64,000 nucleotides of DNA from Azospirillum sp. TSH100 (GTDB lineage: Bacteria; Pseudomonadota; Alphaproteobacteria; Azospirillales; Azospirillaceae), in NCBI RefSeq assembly GCF_004923295.1, contig NZ_CP039636.1:803001-867000 (forward strand), given 5' to 3'. The position numbers and the translations under genes were made by a program. Within the stretch, counting starts at the first letter, position 1. Each line of letters begins with the position of its first letter. Below, one piece after another: positions 32,520 to 41,762 of this stretch. The notes beneath the pieces were generated by a model. It did no database searches and was not told the origin of the DNA. It was given only the letters and a program-made list of their open reading frames with translations.

Positions 32520-35282
32520 ATGTCGTCCACCGGGTCCAATCTCATCGATGTCACCTTTGCGATAGATGCCTGGGGACAGGCTGCGGGGGGCGTCTGGCCG
32601 CATCTGGCGCTCAAAATCGATGGCACGACCATCGGTCAGGCGGCAGTAAACAGCAGCATGCCGGGGCGTTACGCCATCTCCGCCAAGGTCGCCGCCGACA
32701 ACGCCCATAATCTCCAGCTCGTCTACGACAACGACGGCATTTCCGGCGGAGAGGACCGCAATCTTTTTGTCCGTGCCGTGTCGGTAAACGGCACGTCAAT
32801 CGCGGTCACCGACCCGTCGGTCACCTATGACAAGGGTGCCGTCGACGGTCATGACGTGGTGAAGGGGCAGGAGGGCCTTTACTGGGGCGGCGCGCTGAAC
32901 ATGCCGCTGCCGGCCTCCCTGTTTCCGGCGGCTCCTGCGACCGCCGCAGCCGAGGCGATTGTTTCAGCACCGGTGGCGACGCCTGCGGCGACCCAGTCCT
33001 TCAGCGTGGTCGTCAATGCCTGGGGCGCCAGCGCCGGCGGTGTGCCGCCGCATTTCAAGCTGCTGGTCGACGGCAAGGCGGTGGGGGACGCCAAGGTGGC
33101 CGCCAGCAGCCAGACCGCCTACAAGTTTACGGTCGACCTCGATCCCAGCATGGCGCACAAGATCCAGGTCCAGTACGACAACGACGCCGTCGTCAACGGC
33201 CAGGACCGCAGCCTCTATGTCGGCTCGGTCGTGGTGAACGGGCACAGCGTCGCCTCGACCGCCGCCGGCGTCACCTATGACCGCGGCGCGCTGGACGGCA
33301 AGGATGTCGTCGCCGGCCAGCAGGGGCTCTGGTGGAACGGCACGCTGAACATTCCCGTCACCAGGGACATGCTGGCCGGCACGACCATGACGGCCCCTAC
33401 CACTCCGACAACACCGGCCGCCACGCTTCCGAAGAACGACCACAGCGCCAGCGCAGGGGTGAGCAGCGACCGGCCGCCGCTGATGTCGGACGTTTCGACC
33501 ATTTCCTGGGGTGCCGACCGCGGGCTGGCGCCTCAGCACCTGTTCTGGGAGTCAGTGCCCGACTACTCCAACACCGCCCATTTGAAGGAGACGCGCGACG
33601 TCGCCGCCGGCCATCTGGCCGACGGGGTGATGCCGCTCATCGGCATGCAGCTGTGGGAAGACACCTTCGAATCCTCGCAGAACGGCGGCGAGTTCGCCAA
33701 TCTGGGCGGCCACAAGGCATGGGTGTCGTGGGTGAAGGCCCATCCGCAATATCTCGGGCGCGACGGCGACGGCAATGTCCTGAATTCCGACAGCAGCAAT
33801 CCGTATGGCTGGGGCTATGTCAGTCCGCTGATGCCGCTGGACGCCAAGGACGCGCCGGCCGGTTGGACCGGCGGCACCGCCCATTACGCCGACTGGATGG
33901 CGGACAAGCTGGGCCGCCTGTCCGCCCTGACCGGCACCCGCGGCTATGAGCTTGCCGACTTCTTCGACGGCAGCCCGCATTCCGGGGTGATGGACTTCTT
34001 CAATTCGCGCATGATCGCGGAATTCAGCGCCAAGACCGGCATCAAGGTGGCCGGCAGCACGCTGGCCCAGCAGGCGGCGGACATCGTCGACAACCATCCG
34101 ACCCAGTGGCTGGATTATTTCGTCGACGGCTGGGCCTATGGCTGGAAGGCGCTGGACGACGCCATCGTCAAGAACACCGGGAAGGCGGCCTGGCTGACCA
34201 CCCAGGTGTCCTTCACTCCGGCGGCGATGCGCGAATTCGCCGGCGTCGACGCCCGCGTGATCGCCGACAAAATGAACGAGAAGGACATCCTGTTCAACGT
34301 GCAGACCCTCGAACGCTTCGAGATGCAGCACAAGCAGGCACCGGCTTCCTACGAACAGGCAATGCTGGGCATCCATGCGGCGCGCGCGCCGGACGCCCAT
34401 TTCGGCCATATGATGTCCTCGTCGGAGGATGATTACTGGGGTGCGGTGAACAGCCTCTACACCGGTGTCACCGGCACGGTGCGCGACGAGCTGGGCTGGG
34501 GCCGGCTGGAACAGACCTGGCTGCAAAGCGGCTGGACGATGATCGCCGACGACCAGGGCGGCGTCCGCCGGGCGGCGGAGCAGTGGTCGCGCAGCTATCA
34601 CGATTGGGGCGAGGTGAAGCAGCCATGGCTGGATATGCTGCGCGACATCGTGCCGACCCGCCCCTTCGGCCCGGCGCTCTATTACAGCGCCAATGCCGAA
34701 AAGGCGATGAACGCGTTGGAGCCGGCCGGCAACTCCATCGGCAACGCCTATCTCGGCGAATTGCTGGAGCCGATCACCAAGCTGCACGATGCCGGCGTGC
34801 CCTTCGGCTATTACGTGAGCGATGCGGCCCTGCCGTCGATGACCAAGGCCAGCGCGCCCAGCGCCTTCATCATCCCGCAAGCGACCTATGAGGGACACAA
34901 CCTGTTCAGCGACGCCGAAATCGCAGCATTGAAGGCAAAGGCCCCGGTGCTGATCGGGGACGAGGCGCTGAACTACCACCACCCGCTGACTTTCACCGAC
35001 AAGGACCCCGACGCCCAGATCACCGGTTACGGCTTCTACGACCAGAAGGACCGGCTGATCGTCGTCGCCTCCGACCGGGTCGATTTCAACGACACCGCGT
35101 CGCGCAAGGCGGTGGCGACCCATGTGGATCTGCAACTCGCCAACGGCCACTACTCGGTCCAGGACTTGATGCACAACACCACGCAGGGTTTCGACGTGGT
35201 CAACGGTGTCGGCGGCTTCGACACCACCATCGCCCGCTGGGACACCGGCGTCTACGCCATCACCCACGACATGGCGGCCTAA
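32520..35282 (+). CDS. Large protein with two tandem CBM60-like modules and an unassigned C-terminal domain
   Basis: 920 residues. Two tandem repeats of about 120 residues (about 6-129 and 159-279) have the CBM60/CBM36-like calcium-dependent xylan-binding pattern: FAIDAWGQAAGGVWPHL/VVVNAWGASAGGVPPHF, then YDNDGISGGEDRNLFV/YDNDAVVNGQDRSLYV, and GLYWGGALNMP/GLWWNGTLNIP. A Thr/Pro/Ala linker (about 285-315) leads to a 600-residue domain rich in Trp and Asp, probably a barrel with a trailing beta domain; it is possibly a glycoside hydrolase but I cannot name the family. There is no N-terminal signal peptide, so export would need another route or the protein is cytoplasmic. ATG 32520 is chosen over GTG 32514 by ribosome-binding-site spacing. 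Confidence 0.72.
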   Translation: MSSTGSNLIDVTFAIDAWGQAAGGVWPHLALKIDGTTIGQAAVNSSMPGRYAISAKVAADNAHNLQLVYDNDGISGGEDRNLFVRAVSVNGTSIAVTDPSVTYDKGAVDGHDVVKGQEGLYWGGALNMPLPASLFPAAPATAAAEAIVSAPVATPAATQSFSVVVNAWGASAGGVPPHFKLLVDGKAVGDAKVAASSQTAYKFTVDLDPSMAHKIQVQYDNDAVVNGQDRSLYVGSVVVNGHSVASTAAGVTYDRGALDGKDVVAGQQGLWWNGTLNIPVTRDMLAGTTMTAPTTPTTPAATLPKNDHSASAGVSSDRPPLMSDVSTISWGADRGLAPQHLFWESVPDYSNTAHLKETRDVAAGHLADGVMPLIGMQLWEDTFESSQNGGEFANLGGHKAWVSWVKAHPQYLGRDGDGNVLNSDSSNPYGWGYVSPLMPLDAKDAPAGWTGGTAHYADWMADKLGRLSALTGTRGYELADFFDGSPHSGVMDFFNSRMIAEFSAKTGIKVAGSTLAQQAADIVDNHPTQWLDYFVDGWAYGWKALDDAIVKNTGKAAWLTTQVSFTPAAMREFAGVDARVIADKMNEKDILFNVQTLERFEMQHKQAPASYEQAMLGIHAARAPDAHFGHMMSSSEDDYWGAVNSLYTGVTGTVRDELGWGRLEQTWLQSGWTMIADDQGGVRRAAEQWSRSYHDWGEVKQPWLDMLRDIVPTRPFGPALYYSANAEKAMNALEPAGNSIGNAYLGELLEPITKLHDAGVPFGYYVSDAALPSMTKASAPSAFIIPQATYEGHNLFSDAEIAALKAKAPVLIGDEALNYHHPLTFTDKDPDAQITGYGFYDQKDRLIVVASDRVDFNDTASRKAVATHVDLQLANGHYSVQDLMHNTTQGFDVVNGVGGFDTTIARWDTGVYAITHDMAA

Positions 35283-35300
35283 GCCGCGGTCCAGCTTACC

Positions 35301-35348
35301 GGAACGAAAATGGAGCCCCCTTCAGCCGGGTCTCCATTTTCGTTTCCG
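35301..35348 (+). terminator. Terminator of the CBM gene
   Basis: Arms 35301-35316 and 35332-35348 pair over about 15 bp (one bulged base), enclosing a GC-rich loop. It lies 18 bases past the stop at 35282. The stem itself is rich in A/T pairs and no pure U-run follows, so efficiency is uncertain. Confidence 0.65.
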
Positions 35349-35994
35349 TGGTCAACGAAAATTCTCCTGACAACAACTATTTAAGAGTCTATATTATCAA
35401 TCGGGAAAGCACCCAAAGAAGACAGAAGACATACCAATCAATCTAGCATTAGTTGCCAATCTCTGATGTTTTTCTTCCGTTTTTGGCAATATCGTTTGGC
35501 CTCTTTTCCTGCGGACTCACAACGATCGGCCATATCCTTTGGAACCGCCACCGTCTTTACCGGGTACTCACCTCCATATTCGAGTGCTGGGATGGCTTAT
35601 TACTGCCGGCCATCTGACCAGGGTTCGACCCTGACAGGGGCAATCTCCCCCCCACTGAGCCTGGAACAGTTCCAAAAGTGCAGCAGACAATGCCGTGAGT
35701 GCCGGATCATAGTTTGATCTAAATTCGATCGGGCGAGCACGAGACCAGCGATACAACGTGCATCGTCCATCGGAACTGCGGCATTTCGCGGCCAGGCGCG
35801 ACGTTATCGGAGATTGCAGAGGCGACGGTCCGAACGGGGGGCCGAAGATCGACCGCCGGACGAAAGAATCCGGCAGACCTGCATTGCCATGCACCGGTAC
35901 CGCCGACGTCCAAACACAGCGTCCAGGGGGGAAAAGCCTGCCTTCCGGCCGCGCAACGCCGTCCACCATTTCGTCCATACTGGGGGAGACGGAC
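35349..35994. other. Intergenic region, no gene supported
   Basis: 646 bases, AT-rich in the first half. A short reading frame at 35466-35717 (83 codons) has no homology signal and poor codon pattern, so it is left out. A small dyad CAGGGT-TCG-ACCCTG sits near 35620-35637. A GGGGGAGA ribosome-binding site (35984-35991) precedes the regulator ATG at 35995. No promoter can be assigned. Confidence 0.4.
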
Positions 35995-36792
35995 ATGTCA
36001 GATCGCATACGTGTGATTGTTCACAATCAAAGCCGATTGTTGCGTGAATCCATCCTGAACATTCTGGACGATTGCTTCGAGGTCATCGACCCGCAAAGCC
36101 GGCTCGCCACCGGTCTTTCTCCCAAGACGATCTGGAACGGCCGGGCGAATGGCGGAACCGACCACTATGCCACCGGCATCTCGGCCGGCGGGGCCGTGGT
36201 CACGCTGGACGCTCCGCCCGGAAACGGTTTTGCCGACCGAACGGCCGACATCGTGCTGTTTGACCTTGCCTCGCTGAAAACCGACGCCTGGAACTTCCGC
36301 AGCTGGTACGGCGAGCAGGCCAGGTTGGCAATGATCGCCGACGAGTTTTCCGCCCATCACATGCGGATGGCGCTGCGGTTCGGCGTGCGCGGCTATCTGC
36401 TGAACCGGATGGCGCCGCCTGCCTTCGTCCTGGCCCTGCGCCTGATCCATGCCGGCGAGCCGGTGGTGCCGGAGGAGTGCTTCGACTATTTCTCCCCCAC
36501 GGCGCTACGCCGGGGTGGCGAGGACGGGGCAATGCCCCACCATGAAACCGAACTGCTCGGCTATCCCGGTCTTTACCCGCGCCACGCGCGCATCCTGAAG
36601 CTGATCATGGATGGATGCAGCAACAAGGAGATCGCCCGCGAGATGACGATGACCGAGGATCTGGTCAAGCTGCATGTCCGCCACATCATGCAGACCATCA
36701 ACGTCCGCAACCGCACCCAGGCCGCCCTGTGGGCTGCCCAGAGCGGCATCATTCAGGAGATGGAATATTTCCTGGAGCGAACGGCGCCCTGA
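35995..36792 (+). CDS. LuxR/NarL-type regulator with an atypical receiver domain
   Basis: 265 residues. The C-terminal 65 residues are a LuxR/GerE helix-turn-helix (HARILKLIMDGCSNKEIARE and DLVKLHVRHIMQTINVRNRT). The N-terminal part resembles a receiver: strand 1 reads RVIVHNQSRLL, lacking the paired acidic residues of the phosphorylation pocket, while a candidate phospho-Asp remains in DIVLFDLAS. About 45 extra residues (Gly/Ala/Asn-rich) separate the two. So this is probably a pseudo-receiver that does not respond to normal phosphorylation. The frame is open from 35758 but ATG 35995 is chosen for its ribosome-binding site. It lies downstream of the exopolysaccharide and CBM genes and may regulate them. 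Confidence 0.8.
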   Translation: MSDRIRVIVHNQSRLLRESILNILDDCFEVIDPQSRLATGLSPKTIWNGRANGGTDHYATGISAGGAVVTLDAPPGNGFADRTADIVLFDLASLKTDAWNFRSWYGEQARLAMIADEFSAHHMRMALRFGVRGYLLNRMAPPAFVLALRLIHAGEPVVPEECFDYFSPTALRRGGEDGAMPHHETELLGYPGLYPRHARILKLIMDGCSNKEIAREMTMTEDLVKLHVRHIMQTINVRNRTQAALWAAQSGIIQEMEYFLERTAP

Positions 36793-37043
36793 AGCCTTAC
36801 CCGAAAACGGACGGGCGCCGTCATGGCGGCGTACGGCGCCTGTCCCATCAATGCTGATCGTCTTTCCCGGCAATGTCCTTTGGTATCGGTTGAGTGTTTC
36901 CATACAACCGCATTCGTGCAAAGGCCAACCTTTCAGGAGCATCCCCAATTTCGATGCTCACAATAGGGTTGTAATCCATAAAGATATTGACTCATTGATA
37001 TTGCCTTGATGTGATTTTCTTATTTTACGGGAGGTATTCGGCA

Positions 37044-37919
37044 ATGAATCGCATTATTGCGTGTGTCGCCCTCGCCACTCTCCCATCATGCACATCGCTC
37101 TCCGACAAATATCCGATACTGGACGGTATTGGGCCGGTGGTTCAGTCGACCGAACTCGACGCATCGACAAATAACCAGGAAAATGTCCTTAAGAATCTCT
37201 ATAAACGTGCGGGCGTAGCGAAGGAGCCGGTGGCCAATTCTCCGGAATGGGATGACGTTATTCTTGCCGGCATGGATTATGTGGATGAGCAGTGCGAAAA
37301 ATATATAGATGCAATTTTTTGGTATAACCGTGCGTCCGACGCGACCGTCAAGGATCTGTCGATCCTGGGCAGCACCACGGGGACGATTCTGAGCCTGTCC
37401 GGCGGGTCGACCGTCGGCCTTGGCGTGCTGGCGGCATCCTTCGGACTGGCGACCACCACGGTCGCCAACACCAGTTCGGCGCTGCTCTATAAAATGGATC
37501 CGGCATCCGTCCGCAGCGTCGTCGAAGGCAGCCGCAACGCCTATCGCGCCGCCTTGACCCAGGATGACCGCCCTCCCAAGCTACGCCGCAAGCCGGCGGC
37601 GACCGCAACCATCCGCAATTATCTCGCGCTCTGTCTTCCTGCCGGGATCGAGAAGCAGATTACCAAGACGCTGTCGACGCAGAGCTTCGCGGAAACACCG
37701 ACAAGCAGCGAAAAGAAGTCGGCCATCCCGCTGATCGGCCCTTCCGGTTCCACCATTGGCACCGGGTCGATCACTCCAGAGTTGCAGAACAGGCTGAGCA
37801 TACTTGAATCTCGCCTGCGCAGCCAGGATGTCACCAAACCGCCGCCTGTCACGCCTCCCGCGCCCGCATTGGGGGAGCGCGCAATGATATCGAACGGGCA
37901 ATCACGCTACAGGACATGA
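37044..37919 (+). CDS. Putative lipoprotein with Gly-rich hydrophobic segment
   Basis: 291 residues. The N terminus is a short signal with a lipobox-like LPSC ending at Cys16, so it is probably a lipoprotein (Pro at -2 is unusual). A central Gly/Ser/Thr-rich hydrophobic stretch (ILGSTTGTILSLSGGSTVGL then GVLAASFGLATTTVANTSSA, about 110-155) could insert in a membrane, and a Cys-containing helix (DEQCEKYIDAIFWYN) precedes it. The C terminus is Pro-rich. The start ATG 37044 has a GGGAGG ribosome-binding site. The first 250 bases are AT-richer than neighbours, which hints at acquisition. It overlaps the next gene by 4 bases and is followed by a peptidoglycan hydrolase gene. I do not recognise the family. 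Confidence 0.72.
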   Translation: MNRIIACVALATLPSCTSLSDKYPILDGIGPVVQSTELDASTNNQENVLKNLYKRAGVAKEPVANSPEWDDVILAGMDYVDEQCEKYIDAIFWYNRASDATVKDLSILGSTTGTILSLSGGSTVGLGVLAASFGLATTTVANTSSALLYKMDPASVRSVVEGSRNAYRAALTQDDRPPKLRRKPAATATIRNYLALCLPAGIEKQITKTLSTQSFAETPTSSEKKSAIPLIGPSGSTIGTGSITPELQNRLSILESRLRSQDVTKPPPVTPPAPALGERAMISNGQSRYRT

Positions 37920-38341
37920 CGAAGATCAGGACCGGTCTGTGCCTGCCGGCAGCGGACGGTTTCGACGCGCCCCTGCGGGCCGCCATCGCCGAATACCGGC
38001 TCGGGCGCGCGATGGTGCCGCCCCAGGCCGATGATCTGAAGAAGCCTCTGACCTTCTCCGAAGGCAGAGCGCTGAGCCGGCAGAAATCCTGTCTTGCTGC
38101 CGGACACCTGACTCCGTTCGAGCAGGGCCGCTTCGGCCGTCCGGGTGACGGCCGGACCCAGGAGGAGGATTTCCTGCGCGAGATCACCGGTGACCCGAAC
38201 GTGACGCTGGCCAACGGCTTCCTGACGGCAAGTCATCGCGAGGCGATCCGGACGAAGCGGCTGGCACTCGGCCTGCCCCCCGGGGAAGGGATCGACTCGC
38301 AACTCTGGACCTTGGTCATGAACCCGTCCGGCACGCAGTGA
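37916..38341 (+). CDS. Unknown 141-aa protein in the lipoprotein/PG-hydrolase unit
   Basis: 141 residues. No signal peptide or known motif is evident. The protein is moderately basic, with segments SRQKSCLAAGHLTPFEQGRF and ASHREAIRTKRLALGLPPG. The ATG overlaps the previous stop by 4 bases, so it is translationally coupled to the lipoprotein. The gene ends 54 bases before the chosen start of the peptidoglycan hydrolase. Its role is unknown; an adaptor, immunity or secretion partner for the hydrolase is only a guess. Confidence 0.6.
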   Translation: MTKIRTGLCLPAADGFDAPLRAAIAEYRLGRAMVPPQADDLKKPLTFSEGRALSRQKSCLAAGHLTPFEQGRFGRPGDGRTQEEDFLREITGDPNVTLANGFLTASHREAIRTKRLALGLPPGEGIDSQLWTLVMNPSGTQ

Positions 38342-38380
38342 TACCCTTTCGTCATGCGGCCGGAAATTCTCAACAAACCC

Positions 38381-38387
38381 GAGGAGG
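38381..38387 (+). promoter_or_regulatory. Ribosome-binding site that fixes the PG-hydrolase start
   Basis: GAGGAGG, a near-perfect Shine-Dalgarno sequence, ends 8 bases before ATG 38396. The earlier in-frame ATG at 38354 has no such site, so the downstream start is preferred. Confidence 0.7.
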
Positions 38388-38395
38388 CGACGGCG

Positions 38396-39550
38396 ATGGG
38401 AGAGGTTCTGGACACGGTGGACTTCGTGGAGACGGTTCAAGCCGCCGCCGATACGGTGAATGTTGCGTTCGGGATCGATCCGCACGGTGTGTCGGCGGAA
38501 TATTTGCTGATCCTGGCCTGGCTGGAAAGCGGCTGGCGAAATGTCCAGACCGAGGTAACAGGCCCTGACGGGCGACCAGCGACCAGCGCGACGGGGCCGT
38601 TCCAGTTCACCGCCGAAACATGGCGGGATCTGCTGAACGACCAGAGCTACGCCGGTATCCTGGAAGGCATGACGGAGGACGACCGGACCAAAGTTGATGA
38701 GCAGTGTATCGCCGCCGCCTGTCAGACTCACAAGATCCAAACCGCGCTGTACGCCACCACCGGCAAGGCCCCGTCCGGCGTGGAATTGCGGATCGGTCAT
38801 CTGCTGGGTGTCGCGGGCGTCGGCCGGTTCCTCCAACTCGCTCTCGACGACCTCATCGACAAATCGCTCGGCGGCAAGCCGGCAGTGTCCGCAAAGGCCA
38901 TCGCAAACAATCGGCGCCTGCTGGCGGAGGATGACCGGCCGGCGACGCGGAGGACGGTTGAGACCCGGGTGGCAGCCGAAATGCGCGCCGCGGCGGCTGC
39001 GGTTGCCGACCGCATCGGCAAGGTGACCGCGATCACGCAAAACGCGGTGGCCCAAGTCGCGCCGCCCCAGGATGGCTCTCCACCATGGCTTGTCGTGGCG
39101 GAGCGCGAGCTGGCACGCGGTGTGGTGGAGAGGCCCGGAATTCCGACAGACCCGGCCGTCACTGAGTATTTCAAGTCCATAGGCATCGACGCGGGCGACG
39201 AGGAGGCATGGTGCGCAAGCTTTGTTTCCTACTGCCTCATCAAATCCGGTGCCGAGAGCCTGAAGACGCTTCGGCAGGCGACGCACAACGTGCCGGAACG
39301 GGCGGAGAATTGGCGCTTGTGGGGAAAGGCGCTAGCCGCTCCGCAGCTTGGTGCGATCGTAGTGCTGAAGCCCACAGAAGACGCCAGCGGACATGTCGGT
39401 TTCTATGTCGGTCCGGCCGATGCAGAGCACTTCCTGCTCCTGGGCGGCAACCAGTCTCCCAAACGCGGTGAACCTCAGCAGGTCTGCATCGCTTCCATTT
39501 CAAAAAGTCGCCTCAGGGACGACGGGCCGTTCCGCTGGCCATTGGACTGA
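38396..39550 (+). CDS. Two-domain peptidoglycan hydrolase (lysozyme-like + TIGR02594/CHAP-like amidase)
   Basis: 384 residues. The N-terminal half resembles a lytic transglycosylase fold: AEYLLILAWLESGWRN has the catalytic Glu, then TSATGPFQFTAETW. The C-terminal 160 residues fit the TIGR02594/NlpC-P60-like cysteine peptidase pattern: DEEAWCASFVSYCLIKSG (Cys nucleophile), PQLGAIVVLKP, and SGHVGFYVGPADAEHFLLLG (His) with GGNQ. Such proteins cut glycan strands and peptide stems. No signal peptide or transmembrane helix is seen, so export would need a dedicated route (for example type VI secretion or holin-like release). It is the last gene of the three-gene unit starting at 37044. Confidence 0.82.
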   Translation: MGEVLDTVDFVETVQAAADTVNVAFGIDPHGVSAEYLLILAWLESGWRNVQTEVTGPDGRPATSATGPFQFTAETWRDLLNDQSYAGILEGMTEDDRTKVDEQCIAAACQTHKIQTALYATTGKAPSGVELRIGHLLGVAGVGRFLQLALDDLIDKSLGGKPAVSAKAIANNRRLLAEDDRPATRRTVETRVAAEMRAAAAAVADRIGKVTAITQNAVAQVAPPQDGSPPWLVVAERELARGVVERPGIPTDPAVTEYFKSIGIDAGDEEAWCASFVSYCLIKSGAESLKTLRQATHNVPERAENWRLWGKALAAPQLGAIVVLKPTEDASGHVGFYVGPADAEHFLLLGGNQSPKRGEPQQVCIASISKSRLRDDGPFRWPLD

Positions 39551-39704
39551 AGCCGACAGCATCGCTGCCCATGCCGCGGCCAATCCCGATTGGAAGAGCG
39601 GCAGGCCATCAGACCCGTCGGTCATTCCTGGATCAAAGCCGGCTCAGGTCAGGCGCGATCGAGGGCTTAGGCAACAACGGGCATCGCTCTGATCTTTTAT
39701 GCCC

Positions 39705-41762
39705 TCAGGCCGGCACGACACTGTTGCTGAGGAAGGCTTCAAACTGGTCGATCGGCAGCGGCCGACTGATCAGATAGCCCTGGATGCGGGTGCAGCGCTG
39801 CTGGCGCAGCATGTCGGCCTGCTCCTGCGTTTCCACGCCCTCGGCGATGGTGTCGAAGCCCAGGCTTTCGGCAAGGTTCACGATGGTGCCGACGATTGCC
39901 GGGTCGGTGGTGGATTTGACGATGTCGCGGACGAAGCTGCGGTCAATCTTCAGCGTGTCGATCGGGAAGCGCTTCAGATACGCCAGCGAGGAATAGCCGG
40001 TGCCGAAATCATCGATGGACAACCGGACGCCGATGTCCTTCAGCCCGTTGAGGATCGTCACCGCCTTTTCGATGTCGCCGATCATCGCCCCTTCGGTCAG
40101 CTCCAACTCCAGCCGGTTGGCCGGAATTCCGGCGGATTCCACCACGCTGCGGACGAAACCGACGAGACGGGCATCCTGGAACTGGCGCGGCGACAGGTTC
40201 ACCGACACCGATGGGATCGGCAGGCCACGCTGGATCCAGTCGGCCAGCCGGCGGCAGGATTCGATCAGCGTCCAGGCGCCGATTTCCCAGATCAGGCCGG
40301 TCTCCTCGGCCAGCGGGATGAACTCCGCCGGACTGACCATGCCGCGCACCGGGTGGCGCCAGCGGATAAGCGCCTCGGCCCCGATGGTGCGGTTGCCTGC
40401 AAGGTCGATCTTCGGCTGGAAATGCAGCTCGAACTCGTCGCCGCCACTGGCACGCCGCAGATCGCTCTCCAGCCCCAGCGTAAAGCCCGACCGTTCGCGC
40501 ATCCCGGCGTCGTAGAAGACGTATTTGTGCTCCGGGTTGCGCTTGGCGTGGTACATCGCCAGATCGGCGTTCCGCAGAAGCTGATCCGCCGTGTCGCCAT
40601 CGTCGGGGTAGAAGGCGATGCCGATGGACGCGCCGCAGAAAAGCTCCTGATTGTGGACGCTGAACGGCTCCGACATCGAATAGAGCACTTTTTCAACCAG
40701 CCGGGCGCCGGCGGACCGGTCGGCCGCATCGGGAGCCACGATCAGGAACTCGTCCCCGCCCAGCCGGCCGACGGTGTCGGTCATGCGGGTGCAGTTGCGC
40801 AGACGGCGCGCCACCAGCTTCAGCAGCTCGTCGCCCGCATGGTGGCCCAGCGTGTCGTTGACCTGCTTGAAGCGGTTCAGGTCAAGAAAGGCGACGGCGA
40901 CCTTGCTCTTGCTGCGCTGGGCGCGGGCGATGGCCTCCTCCAGCCGCTCGCAGACCAGCCAGCGGTTTGGAAGGTCGGTCAGCCGGTCAAAGCTGGCCTG
41001 ATAGCGAATCTGGTGTTCCTGCGACTTGCGCTGGCTTATGTCGGCAATGGTCAGGACATAATGTTCCAGCACGCCGTTCGGCGCCCGGACCGATGTCACC
41101 GAAAGCGCTGCGGCGAAGGCGTCGCCGGAATGGCGGAAACTGGTGACCTCCCCTTGCCAGCGCCCGGCCTGCCGCGCCGTGGTCCAAATGGTGTCGACGA
41201 ATTCCCGCTCGTGTGAACCGGGAGCGAACAGCACCAGCGGACGGCGCAGCAGCTCCTCCCGCTGAAAGCCGGTCATTATCTCGTAGGCCGGGTTGATCGC
41301 CTGGACGGTCAGCTCCGGATCGACGATCAGGATGCCGTCGGCGACGCTGTCGAACACGGTGGCGAGCAGCCGGATCTTTTCCTCGTGCTGCTTGCGTTCG
41401 GTGATGTCCTGGACGGTGCCTTCGTAATAGCGGATGCGGCCGGCGGCGTCGCGCACGCAGCGCGCGCTTTCGGAAATCCAGATGATGGAACCGTCACGGC
41501 GGAAGACGCGCGCCTCGAAGCTGTGGACGCGGTCCTGGCGGGCCATCAGATCAGCGAAGGCCTCGCGCTTGCCGGGATCGACGTAGAGTTGGCAGGCGAT
41601 GTCGGTAAGATTGGCGATCAGGTCTTCGGGTGAAGAATAGCCATAGATTTCGGCAAGTGCCGGATTGACCCGCAGGTAGCGTCCATCGACGGTGGTCTGA
41701 TAGATGCCCTCGACAGCATTCTCGAAAATGCTGCGATACTGCTCTTCAGTCTCTTGACTCAT
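39705..41762 (-). CDS. PAS-PAS-GGDEF-EAL protein (c-di-GMP cyclase/phosphodiesterase)
   Basis: 685 residues, cytoplasmic with no transmembrane helix. Two PAS domains (about 8-125 and 135-245), then GGDEF (about 255-425) with intact GGDEF at 335-339 and an I-site RMTD at 326-329, then EAL (about 440-680) with EALIRWRHP (463-471) and DDFGTGYSSLAYL. Both catalytic motifs look intact, so it may make or break c-di-GMP depending on PAS input. The frame extends upstream to 41825, but ATG 41762 has a GAGG ribosome-binding site and gives the PAS start. It converges with the peptidoglycan hydrolase gene. c-di-GMP could link to exopolysaccharide production, but no effector gene is adjacent. Confidence 0.95.
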   Translation of the reverse strand: MSQETEEQYRSIFENAVEGIYQTTVDGRYLRVNPALAEIYGYSSPEDLIANLTDIACQLYVDPGKREAFADLMARQDRVHSFEARVFRRDGSIIWISESARCVRDAAGRIRYYEGTVQDITERKQHEEKIRLLATVFDSVADGILIVDPELTVQAINPAYEIMTGFQREELLRRPLVLFAPGSHEREFVDTIWTTARQAGRWQGEVTSFRHSGDAFAAALSVTSVRAPNGVLEHYVLTIADISQRKSQEHQIRYQASFDRLTDLPNRWLVCERLEEAIARAQRSKSKVAVAFLDLNRFKQVNDTLGHHAGDELLKLVARRLRNCTRMTDTVGRLGGDEFLIVAPDAADRSAGARLVEKVLYSMSEPFSVHNQELFCGASIGIAFYPDDGDTADQLLRNADLAMYHAKRNPEHKYVFYDAGMRERSGFTLGLESDLRRASGGDEFELHFQPKIDLAGNRTIGAEALIRWRHPVRGMVSPAEFIPLAEETGLIWEIGAWTLIESCRRLADWIQRGLPIPSVSVNLSPRQFQDARLVGFVRSVVESAGIPANRLELELTEGAMIGDIEKAVTILNGLKDIGVRLSIDDFGTGYSSLAYLKRFPIDTLKIDRSFVRDIVKSTTDPAIVGTIVNLAESLGFDTIAEGVETQEQADMLRQQRCTRIQGYLISRPLPIDQFEAFLSNSVVPA

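Noticed and set aside
33552..35267. 571-aa minus-strand frame opposite the CBM protein
   Set aside because: Shadow; no ribosome-binding site and no domain.
35618..35640. tRNA T-arm-like stem with TTCGA
   Set aside because: Stem-loop geometry is wrong for a T-arm (loop of three to five bases) and no acceptor, D or anticodon arms were found around it.
35466..35717. 83-codon frame in the AT-rich gap
   Set aside because: No ribosome-binding site of note, no homology signal and poor codon pattern.
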